Below, one piece after another: positions 1 to 5,795 of a stretch of DNA of 8,914 nt (the first letter of the stretch is position 1; each line of letters starts with the position of its first letter). The notes under the pieces were generated by a model. It ran no database searches. It had not been told where the DNA came from and saw nothing but the letters and a program-made list of their open reading frames with translations. Both the position numbers and the translations under genes were made by a program. The DNA is taken from assembly GCA_947588865.1 (NCBI GenBank), contig CANPYQ010000046.1:1-8914 (forward strand). The letters run 5' to 3'. The stretch comes from an uncultured Bacilli bacterium (GTDB lineage: Bacteria; Bacillota_I; Bacilli_A; RF39; UBA660).

Positions 1-1022
1 GATTTACACTTATAGAACTATTAGCAGTAATAGTAATACTAGCAATAATAGCACTTATATCAACACCAATAGTGTTAGATATAATAAATGATTCAAGTGA
101 GGCATCAAATAAAAGAAGTATAGATTTATATGCAAAAGCAATAGAAAATGCAATATCAGATTATATGCTAAATAATGAAGGAAGCATACCAACAAAAGAA
201 TGGATAAGTAATAGTGCAAATATAGATCCATATTATAATGGGAATAGAGTAGTATGTGATACACAAGAGATAAATAGTGATGGAACAATTTATCTAGAAG
301 GTTGTAAAATAAATGGGAAAGAAATAAAATATACATATGGAACTTCAAATATAATATGTAGAGGAGTAACAGAAGAAACAGTAACAAAAGATGGAGAAAC
401 ATTAATAGGAAATATTCCAACAGGAGAATATAAAGCAGGAGACGAATATATATGTAATGTAGATGGAGTAAATAAATATCATTTCTTCATAGTATCGACT
501 GGTGGAGATAATGTAAATTTAATAATGGATACAAATATAAAATCAGATGGTACATTATCGACATTAGTAAATGGACAATATGATGGAGATGTAGCGTGGA
601 TTAGTGATGAAGATTATCGAGCTGCAGGAGGTACAAATAGCTATCATACTGACTTAGGACCATTAACAGCATTAAAATATTTAAAAGAAGGAACATCAGG
701 ATGGAAAAATATACCAGACTTTAGTTATACATTAACATCATACAATAATTTATATCAATCAATTAAAGTAGATAATGTAAAAGCAAGAATGTTAAGTTAT
801 ACTGAGGCTAGTAGTTTATGTACTATTAATGGACATAAATGCCCAATGTATTTATGGACAAATACACAGTTTTATGATGGATATTGGTTATCTGATGCAG
901 AAAATGATTCTAGTGGTTTTGGTATAGATGGGTATATAGATTCCGATGCTGCTTATTTGCTTGGTCATCTTGCCAACATACGCCCAGTAATACAACTTTC
1001 TAAGTCATATTTATCAATATAA
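1..1022 (+). CDS. Type IV pilin-like protein, 5' end missing
   Basis: This gene enters the window already in frame; the readable frame begins at base 3 and gives about 339 residues to TAA at 1020-1022. The first residues read FTLIELLAVIVILAIIALIS, the hallmark of a prepilin cleavage/methylation segment: the Phe that becomes N-terminal after prepilin peptidase cleavage, Glu at +5, then one long hydrophobic helix. The codon cut by the window edge ends in GA, which fits the expected Gly (GGA) before the Phe. The internal ATG at 72 is therefore not the start. The rest is a secreted, Gly/Asn/Tyr-rich region with several Cys (around CNVDG, SLCTI, HKCPMY) and ends in a RPVIQLSKSYL segment. That ending resembles the C-terminal modules (DUF6273-like) often attached to pilin-like surface proteins of gut Bacillota; this link is from memory. 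No assembly genes lie nearby. Role inferred: pseudopilin or surface adhesin. The codon style changes near the 3' end (see findings). Confidence 0.85.
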   Translation, partial: FTLIELLAVIVILAIIALISTPIVLDIINDSSEASNKRSIDLYAKAIENAISDYMLNNEGSIPTKEWISNSANIDPYYNGNRVVCDTQEINSDGTIYLEGCKINGKEIKYTYGTSNIICRGVTEETVTKDGETLIGNIPTGEYKAGDEYICNVDGVNKYHFFIVSTGGDNVNLIMDTNIKSDGTLSTLVNGQYDGDVAWISDEDYRAAGGTNSYHTDLGPLTALKYLKEGTSGWKNIPDFSYTLTSYNNLYQSIKVDNVKARMLSYTEASSLCTINGHKCPMYLWTNTQFYDGYWLSDAENDSSGFGIDGYIDSDAAYLLGHLANIRPVIQLSKSYLSI

Positions 1023-1044
1023 TTAAATTAACTAAATTGTTATA

Positions 1045-1073
1045 TTGAATTTAGTCGTAAATAATGATATAAT
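1045..1073 (+). promoter_or_regulatory. Promoter of the 6S RNA, extended -10
   Basis: The -35 element TTGAAT is at 1045-1050 and the perfect -10 TATAAT at 1068-1073, with a 17-base spacer. TG at 1065-1066 makes an extended -10 (TGATATAAT). The start of transcription is expected near 1080, exactly at the base of the long closing helix of the RNA that follows. A 7-base inverted repeat (1031-1037 with 1049-1055) overlaps the -35; it may be chance. Confidence 0.8.
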
Positions 1074-1079
1074 TAATAT

Positions 1080-1252
1080 GCTGAGGGATGCGACAAGTCC
1101 TTATGAAAAACCTACTAATCGAAATAATAGGGAATCTAATTCTCATCTGGTGTTGAAAACCCATTAGTTTGGGGATCCTAAAAGATGTGATGTGATGCCC
1201 ACCTGGGAGACTAGGTTTTATTCGATTCAGGACATCGCTCTTTTGGCTTTTT
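1080..1252 (+). ncRNA. ssrS: 6S RNA (SsrS), regulator of housekeeping RNA polymerase
   Basis: A promoter-driven, non-coding stretch of about 173 bases that folds as a rod. The closing helix pairs GCGA (1090-1093) with TCGC (1235-1238) and GTCCT (1097-1101) with AGGAC (1229-1233), and can extend outward with G-U pairs. A second helix pairs AAAACCTA (1107-1114) with TAGGTTTT (1212-1219). After an open central region, TAGG (1128-1131)/CCTA (1177-1180) and CTAAT (1136-1140)/ATTAG (1163-1167) form the upper arm. The 3' part, GATGCCCACCTGGGAGACTAGG, resembles the conserved 3' side of 6S RNAs (compare E. coli CACCUUGAACCAAGG), and the AGUCC...AGGAC closing pairs resemble Bacillus 6S. 6S RNA mimics an open promoter and binds sigma-A polymerase in stationary phase. 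No protein frame fits here. The alternative, a structured leader of the exonuclease gene, seems less likely. Family assignment is by eye only. Confidence 0.77.
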
Positions 1253-1253
1253 T
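1235..1253 (+). terminator. 3' end/terminator of 6S RNA
   Basis: The 3' strand of the 6S closing helix is followed by GGC and six T (1248-1253). The closing helix plus T-run can act as an intrinsic terminator. The outer helix depends partly on G-U pairs, so leakage into the exonuclease gene starting at 1268 is likely. Confidence 0.5.
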
Positions 1254-1257
1254 ATAT

Positions 1258-1263
1258 GGAGGT
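1258..1263 (+). promoter_or_regulatory. Ribosome binding site deciding the exonuclease start
   Basis: GGAGGT lies four bases before ATG 1268. The upstream in-frame ATG at 1256 overlaps this site and has only the 6S T-run before it, so 1268 is the better start. Confidence 0.8.
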
Positions 1264-1267
1264 TAGC

Positions 1268-1882
1268 ATGAATTATGATATTAATTTGTTAGATTTAACA
1301 TATGTAGTATTTGATTTAGAAACTACAGGTTTTTATCCTGATTCTGGAGATTCTATAATTGAAATAGGAGCAGTCAAGGTAAATAACGGTAAAATTATAG
1401 ATAGGTATGATGAGCTCATTAACCCTGGTGTTAGTCTTAAAGAAGAGATAATCAAAATAACCGGAATAAATGATAAAATGCTTTTAAATAAAAGAAATGA
1501 AGAAATTTGTATTAAAGATTTCATGAATTGGGTAGGCAATTTACCTTTGGTTGCACATAATGCTAGATTTGATATATCTTTTATTGAAAAGGCATATTTA
1601 AAATATAATTTAGGCAAACTTAATAATATAGTTATTGATACTTTGGGATTGTCTAGATATTTGGAATCAAATGAAAAATTTCATAATCTTACTGCTTTAG
1701 TCAAACGATATAATATAAATTGGGATGAAAGTAAACATCATAGAGCGGATTATGATAGTGAGGGAACTGCTCAAATTTTTTATAAAATGCTTAAAAAATT
1801 AGAAATAAATAATATAAAAACTTTTGGGGATTTATGTAAATACAATTTTATAGTAATAAGAAATGCTAAAAATAAAATTTAA
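1268..1882 (+). CDS. PolC-like stand-alone 3'-5' exonuclease (DEDDh/DnaQ fold)
   Basis: A 204-residue soluble protein made almost wholly of one DEDDh exonuclease domain. Exo I is FDLETTG (D16, E18), Exo II is HNARFD (D102), and Exo III is HHRADYD (H158, D163); all catalytic residues are present. By eye, the segments LVAHNARFD, VIDTLGLSRYL and HHRADYDSEGTA are much closer to the exonuclease domain of Gram-positive DNA polymerase III PolC than to epsilon or DinG. PolC is about 1,400 residues; here the frame stops soon after the domain (NNIKTFGDLCKYN, like the PolC segment just after Exo) with no PHP or polymerase part. Expected action is metal-dependent 3'-5' removal of nucleotides, perhaps for repair or proofreading. 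Start chosen at ATG 1268 because of GGAGGT. No separate promoter is visible between the 6S RNA and this gene, so it may depend on 6S readthrough. A terminator overlaps its stop. Confidence 0.88.
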   Translation: MNYDINLLDLTYVVFDLETTGFYPDSGDSIIEIGAVKVNNGKIIDRYDELINPGVSLKEEIIKITGINDKMLLNKRNEEICIKDFMNWVGNLPLVAHNARFDISFIEKAYLKYNLGKLNNIVIDTLGLSRYLESNEKFHNLTALVKRYNINWDESKHHRADYDSEGTAQIFYKMLKKLEINNIKTFGDLCKYNFIVIRNAKNKI

Positions 1883-1931
1883 ATTATAAATAAAAAACGA
1901 CACTTTTATAGGTGTTTTTTATTTATAATTT
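1881..1931. terminator. Long inverted-repeat terminator after the exonuclease gene
   Basis: AAATTATAAATAAAAA (from 1881) pairs with TTTTTATTTATAATTT (to 1931), with an inner ACAC (1900-1903)/GTGT (1912-1915) stem and an 8-base loop. A run of T follows (1929-1934), and an A-run flanks the other side, so it could work in both directions. It overlaps the TAA stop at 1880-1882 and ends just before the ribosome binding site of spoIIGA. Confidence 0.75.
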
Positions 1932-1945
1932 TTTAAGGTGATATA

Positions 1946-2722
1946 ATGAAAATATATTTAGATTTAATTATGATATTAAATTTTACTCTTGATTTTATAC
2001 TACTTCTTTCAGTATCTTTAATACTTAAGAGGAATGTTAAATTGACACAATTATTAATTGGTTCTTTCATAGGAGGTTTTAGCATTCTATTATTGTTTTT
2101 AAACATAAATAATATAATCTTATTTATATTTAAAATATTTATAAGTATTATCATGGTTTTAATAACATTTGGATATAATAATATAAAATACTCCTTAACT
2201 AATTTATTATATTTATATATGTCAAGTATTATACTTGGGGGATTTTTATATTTACTTAATGTAGAATTTTCCTACAAACATATAGGTATAGTTTTTTTTA
2301 ATAATGGTTTGTCAATTAATTTTATATTTTTGATAATATTTTCCCCTATAATATTATATATTTATATTAAACAGACTAAAAATTTGAGATATAATTATTC
2401 AAATTATTATAATATTGATATATATATAAAAAACAAAAAATATAAATATACTGCATACATGGATAATGGTAATGTTTTAGTTGATCCTTTAACAAAAAAA
2501 ATAGTAATATTAATGGATAAAAGGAAGATATTATTTAATATTAAGGAATTTAGACTTATTCCATATATAGGGGCTAACGGATCAAATATGATTAAAGTTA
2601 TAAAAATAAATAAACTTGTGTTTAACAATAAAGAATATAAAAATATTCTTTTAGGAATCATTGATAATATAAGTTTAGATGGTGTTGATGTTATATTAAA
2701 TAGAAAATTATTGGAGGAATAA
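1946..2722 (+). CDS. spoIIGA: Sigma-E processing peptidase SpoIIGA
   Basis: A 258-residue membrane aspartic protease that in Bacillus sits in the mother-cell face of the sporulation septum and removes the pro-sequence of sigma-E. It opens MKIYLDLIMILNFTLDFILL, close to Bacillus SpoIIGA (MKIYLDVIWLLNF). Around five hydrophobic segments fill residues 5-141. The C-terminal protease part contains MDNGNVLVDPLTK (D173 as the expected catalytic Asp) and RLIPYIG (203-209), both at SpoIIGA-family positions. It is shorter than the Bacillus protein (about 309), mainly between the membrane part and the protease domain. The usual D-S/T-G triplet reads D-N-G here. AAGGTG six bases before ATG 1946 is the ribosome site. 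The stop is one base before the sigE start, so the two are co-translated as the classic spoIIGA-sigE operon. I see no clear Spo0A box or promoter in the short upstream gap. Confidence 0.93.
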   Translation: MKIYLDLIMILNFTLDFILLLSVSLILKRNVKLTQLLIGSFIGGFSILLLFLNINNIILFIFKIFISIIMVLITFGYNNIKYSLTNLLYLYMSSIILGGFLYLLNVEFSYKHIGIVFFNNGLSINFIFLIIFSPIILYIYIKQTKNLRYNYSNYYNIDIYIKNKKYKYTAYMDNGNVLVDPLTKKIVILMDKRKILFNIKEFRLIPYIGANGSNMIKVIKINKLVFNNKEYKNILLGIIDNISLDGVDVILNRKLLEE

Positions 2723-2723
2723 T

Positions 2724-3410
2724 ATGATAAAAAAAATAATTAATTTTATAAGAGAATTATTTAGTGATCAAGGAGTATATTTTGTCGGAAGTACTGATAA
2801 GTTACCAGAACCATTAACTAAGGATGACGAAATTAAGTATGTAGAGTTATGTATGGCTGGTGATGATTTTGCAAGGCAAAAATTAATTGAACATAATTTA
2901 AGATTAGTTGTATTTTTATCTAAAAAATATGAAAATACAGGTATAGATTTAGAAGATTTAGTGAGTATTGGAACTATTGGATTAATAAAAGGAGTAAATA
3001 CATATAAATTGGATAAAAATATAAAATTAGCTACATATGCGTCACGTTGTATAGATAATGAAATATTAATGTTTTTACGAAAAAACAAAAAAAGAAGAGG
3101 GGAAATTAGTTTTGAAGATAGTTTAAGTTATGATAGTGAGGGAAATGAACTTCATTTAGAGGACATATTAGGTACATCAGATGATGTGGTAACTAGACCG
3201 TTAGAAGAAGAAATAGAGAAAAAAATATTATATCAAGAATTATCTAAGTTAAATACACGAGATAAAGAAATTATGACTATGAGATATGGATTATTTGGTA
3301 AAAAAGAGATGACGCAAAAAGAAGTGGCCGAATTACTTGGAATAAGTCAATCGTATATATCTAGAATAGAAAAAAAAGTTATAAGTAGATTAAAAATTCA
3401 AAATAGATAA
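2724..3410 (+). CDS. sigE: Sporulation sigma factor sigma-E (pro-form)
   Basis: A 228-residue sigma-70 family factor, the early mother-cell sigma of endospore formation. The N-terminus is a short amphipathic pro-sequence (residues 1-17) followed by VYFVGS, matching the VYYIGG processing region of Bacillus pro-sigma-E. Region 2 covers about 47-122, with NLRLVV, NTGIDLEDLVSIGTIGLIK and KLATYASRCIDNEILMFLR. Region 4 covers about 170-225 and contains a helix-turn-helix (QKEVAELLGISQSYISRIEK). These blocks match SigE rather than SigK or SigG. The pro-sequence is about eight residues shorter than in B. subtilis. GGAGG at 2712-2716, inside the end of spoIIGA, is the ribosome site. SpoIIGA, encoded just before, is the expected activating protease. 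sigG, which follows sigE in Bacillus and Clostridium, is not the next gene here. Confidence 0.96.
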   Translation: MIKKIINFIRELFSDQGVYFVGSTDKLPEPLTKDDEIKYVELCMAGDDFARQKLIEHNLRLVVFLSKKYENTGIDLEDLVSIGTIGLIKGVNTYKLDKNIKLATYASRCIDNEILMFLRKNKKRRGEISFEDSLSYDSEGNELHLEDILGTSDDVVTRPLEEEIEKKILYQELSKLNTRDKEIMTMRYGLFGKKEMTQKEVAELLGISQSYISRIEKKVISRLKIQNR

Positions 3411-3439
3411 TTGTATAAACTTCATTAATTTGTTATAAT
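3411..3439 (+). promoter_or_regulatory. Promoter of the Tim44-like/murI pair
   Basis: A perfect extended -10, TGTTATAAT (TATAAT at 3434-3439), lies 17 bases after a weak -35 TTGTAT (3411-3416) that begins right after the sigE stop. It would start transcription near 3446, giving a very short leader before ATG 3456, so the GGTG ribosome site (3446-3449) would lie at the very 5' end of the message. Confidence 0.6.
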
Positions 3440-3455
3440 CTATATTGGTGATAAT

Positions 3456-3992
3456 ATGAATGAATTAATTAATTTTGATCCTACATTTACGGAAAGTGGA
3501 TTTAAAACAAAGGTAGATAATATATTTGTGATGTTGCACATGTGCTTAATGACAGATAACTTAAAGAGGGTAGATCATTTCATAAGTGATAAAGTATATA
3601 ATGATTTTAATAGTAGATTAAATGAATTAAATAGCAATAATGAAAGACAAATGTTTGATGAACTTAATGTAAAATCTACGGAAATTACAAATGTGGAGAT
3701 ACTTGATGATAAATATAAAATAACTGTAAAATTAGTATCTAGATATATGGATTATATAGTGGATAAAACTACTTCAAATTTTAAAAGAGGTAATAATACT
3801 TCAAGAGTAGAAAAGGAAAATATATTAGTGTTTGAAAAAAAAAGAAATGCTAAAATACAAGGTGTAGTTAGATTTTGTCCGAACTGTGGGCATCCTATAG
3901 ATGTAAATAAATCTGGATATTGTGAATACTGTCATAGTACATATAATCAAGAGGATTATGACTGGATTCTAACTGATATAAAAACTTGGTGA
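3456..3992 (+). CDS. Tim44-like domain protein with C-terminal zinc ribbon
   Basis: A 178-residue soluble protein with no signal peptide or membrane segment. Residues about 6-128 (FDPTFTESGFKTKVDNIFVML ... RQMFDELNVKSTEITNVEI ... ITVKLVSRYMDY) resemble the Tim44-like (mitochondrial inner-membrane translocase-related) fold found in bacterial zinc-ribbon proteins of unknown role. Residues 141-159 form a four-Cys zinc ribbon, CPNC and CEYC (C141, C144, C156, C159). The family assignment is from recall of similar Bacillota proteins; the ribbon is plain in the sequence. It has its own promoter. Its stop is four bases before murI, and the murI ribosome site (GGTGA, 3989-3993) overlaps that stop, so the two genes are co-transcribed. 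Substrate and partner are unknown; binding of peptides, lipids or a membrane partner are all possible. Confidence 0.75.
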   Translation: MNELINFDPTFTESGFKTKVDNIFVMLHMCLMTDNLKRVDHFISDKVYNDFNSRLNELNSNNERQMFDELNVKSTEITNVEILDDKYKITVKLVSRYMDYIVDKTTSNFKRGNNTSRVEKENILVFEKKRNAKIQGVVRFCPNCGHPIDVNKSGYCEYCHSTYNQEDYDWILTDIKTW

Positions 3993-3996
3993 TTAT

Positions 3997-4731
3997 ATGA
4001 GAATAGGTGTTTTTGATTCAGGAATAGGAGGTTTGACAGTTTTAAAAAGACTAGTTAAAGATTATCCTAATAATGAATATATATACTATGGTGATACTAA
4101 GAACCTTCCATATGGGGATAAAACAAAAGAAGAACTTTTAGCTTTTGCAAGTAATATAATAGATTTTTTAATTAGTAAAAATGTAGAAGCAGTAATTATT
4201 GCCTGTGGAACTGTTAGCTCTAATATTTTAGATATATTGAAAAATAAATATAATATAAAAATTTTTGATATAATAAGTCCAACAATATATTATATAAATA
4301 ATAGTACTTATAAAAAAATAGGCATTCTTGCAACTGAGGCTACAGTTAATAGTAAAATATTTAGTAATAACATATATAAGAATATAAAAGAAGTACCTTG
4401 TAAGGCCTTTGTACCACTAATAGAATCTAATAATGGAAGTGAGATAGATAAGTATATTAAAATTTATCTAAAGGATTTAACTGATAGAGATTTAATAGTA
4501 CTTGGATGTACGCATTATCCATTAATTAAAGATAAACTTTTAAAATATTTAAATAAAAATATTAAAGTTTTAGATATGGCGGAATGTATAAAAGGGGAGT
4601 TTGAAAATTATGGGGTTGGCAGTATTAATCTTTATTTTTCAAAACTAGATGATAATGTAATAAAGAATGTTTCTAATATATTAAATTTTACCAATTATAA
4701 ACTACAAGAAAAAAAGCTATATAATTTCTAG
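3997..4731 (+). CDS. murI: Glutamate racemase MurI
   Basis: A 244-residue cytosolic, cofactor-independent racemase that makes D-glutamate for the second residue of the peptidoglycan stem peptide. Family motifs are in order: GVFDSGIGGLTVL (D7, S8), YYGDTKNLPYG (30-40), the first catalytic Cys C70 in IIACGTVSS, PLIES (E143), and the second catalytic pair in LGCTHYPL (C171, H173). The usual A-C-N-T at the first Cys reads A-C-G-T, so the conserved Asn is Gly. The protein is about 20 residues shorter than many family members, mainly at the C-terminus. The start has GGTGA just upstream, overlapping the previous stop. The gene ends with TAG inside its own terminator stem. Apart from the Asn change, all key residues are present, so activity is likely. 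Less likely alternatives are the related aspartate/hydantoin racemases, which lack the PYG and CTHYPL blocks. Confidence 0.93.
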   Translation: MRIGVFDSGIGGLTVLKRLVKDYPNNEYIYYGDTKNLPYGDKTKEELLAFASNIIDFLISKNVEAVIIACGTVSSNILDILKNKYNIKIFDIISPTIYYINNSTYKKIGILATEATVNSKIFSNNIYKNIKEVPCKAFVPLIESNNGSEIDKYIKIYLKDLTDRDLIVLGCTHYPLIKDKLLKYLNKNIKVLDMAECIKGEFENYGVGSINLYFSKLDDNVIKNVSNILNFTNYKLQEKKLYNF

Positions 4732-4740
4732 CTTTTTGTT
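4711..4740 (+). terminator. Terminator overlapping the end of murI
   Basis: AAAAAGCTA (4711-4719) and TAGCTTTTT (4729-4737) form a perfect 9-base stem with a 9-base loop, followed by GTTTTTCTTTT. The 3' arm begins with the TAG stop codon, so the hairpin is encoded by the last codons of murI. Confidence 0.85.
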
Positions 4741-4890
4741 TTTCTTTTATTTCAATGTTTTATTATATATCTATATATTTTAAAACTTGGACTTTTGAAA
4801 TCCAATCCTTTTGTCAATTTGGTGTATGGATATAGTATATCGAAACTTTAGGATTAATTGATAAACAACTGATCACAAAAATAATAATAC

Positions 4891-5542
4891 CATAAATTAA
4901 AATTTGAATATCTTGTTAAAAAATCGTTAAATAATGTGATCAAATATGGTTTGGCATATTCTTCAGGAAGCTAATTATCAAGAATATTTCTATTATTATA
5001 TGGAATTTTAGCAAGCCATTTAGATACTGAAAATATTCAATACACATTATATGTTATTCAATTTGTTTATCATTAGAAATTATTACTAATTGATATCAAG
5101 CAGCTTTAATGATTAAGGTACCAGAAGCAAAAAATTATGAAGAACAGTATAATAATTGTATGTATATGAAAAAGAAATGTTTTATGTTAATTATTATATT
5201 AAATTTTACTTTTTCATTTTTATATTTATTTATATCGCCTGGTAGTTTACCATTATATAAATGTTTTCCTTACATTTTATTTTATTCGATTGCAGTATTT
5301 GGACTTTATCATATGAAACATATAAAATATTATGTATTACACAAGGTAAATCATTTATATTATTAATTGGTTCTATAATTGGTGTACTAATAAGATTTTT
5401 AATTTGTTTATTATTTATTAATAATAAATTTTCATTACTTATATTTGGAATAGTAAACTTTTTAAATTTTTATTCTAGAAGTCTAGTATATAAAATTATA
5501 CTATCTAAGTGTAAGCAAAACAATAAACTAAATATGATATAA
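4891..5542 (+). pseudogene. Decayed membrane protein gene, possibly MATE-type transporter
   Basis: A run of protein-like segments broken by stops and shifts. Frame 1 from 4891 reads a basic stretch and then YGLAYSSGS, stop TAA at 4972, then LSRIFLLLYGILASHLDTEN to a stop at 5074. The reading then moves to another frame (EIITN, stop TGA at 5091, YQAALMIKVPEAKNYEEQYNN) and continues through hydrophobic helices to about 5300. A second shift at about 5290-5340 leads to SYETYKILCITQGKSFILLI and further helices, ending at TAA 5540-5542. The ATGs at 5109 and 5261 have no ribosome sites and are fragments of this one gene. The stitched product has several membrane helices. The 'ILASHLxTEN ... YQAALMIK' pattern reminds me of the second half of MATE efflux transporters, a weak recognition only. 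No promoter is visible. Positions 4741-4890 may hold more eroded upstream sequence, but I cannot read it confidently. Confidence 0.6.
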
Positions 5543-5730
5543 ATAATTTAATAAGATATATATAGAAAAATTATAACATCCCTTTTTATATTTTAAAACC
5601 TTAACCATAAAATTTTAGGTATAATATCTATATGGTTCATAAGATAATATATTTAAAACTTAAGGAATGATTAATAAATTTCTAATTACTAAATGCATTT
5701 TAACTCAGATATGAATTTCATTAATTACAA
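5543..5730. other. AT-rich spacer after the pseudogene
   Basis: No gene seen. A 7-base inverted repeat, AACCATA (5603-5609)/TATGGTT (5631-5637), flanks a TATAAT-like sequence (5620-5625). No open frame with a ribosome site is present. Confidence 0.4.
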
Positions 5731-5759
5731 TTAATAAAATTAAAATAGTATGTTATAAT
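5731..5759 (+). promoter_or_regulatory. Promoter of the M29 aminopeptidase gene
   Basis: Extended -10 TGTTATAAT (TATAAT at 5754-5759) with a weak -35 TTAATA (5731-5736) at 17-base spacing. Start expected near 5766, giving a leader of about 30 bases with AGAGGTG (5784-5790) before ATG 5796. Confidence 0.65.
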
Positions 5760-5795
5760 AGTAAGTCAAACAGCGAATATTTTAGAGGTGAAAAT

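Noticed and set aside
72..74. ATG at 72 as the start of the first gene
   Set aside because: The same frame is open back to base 3 and encodes the prepilin hydrophobic N-terminus, so the true start lies upstream of the window.
55..420. Minus-strand open frame opposite the pilin gene
   Set aside because: Leu/Tyr/His-rich translation, no ribosome site or family features; it is the antisense shadow of a strongly supported gene.
1256..1267. ATG at 1256 as the exonuclease start
   Set aside because: It overlaps the GGAGGT ribosome site that serves ATG 1268 and has only the 6S T-run upstream.
1939..1947. TGATATAAT just before spoIIGA as a promoter
   Set aside because: It overlaps the spoIIGA ATG (1946), so a transcript starting there would lack the start codon. 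The match comes from the ribosome-site and spacer sequence.
5091..5093. TGA read as Trp (Mycoplasma-type code)
   Set aside because: Intact genes use TGG for Trp and end at TGA (3990-3992, 8786-8788), so TGA is a stop here.
5109..5542. Two short membrane proteins (starts at 5109 and 5261)
   Set aside because: Neither has a ribosome site, they overlap in different frames, and together with upstream broken segments they read as one decayed gene.
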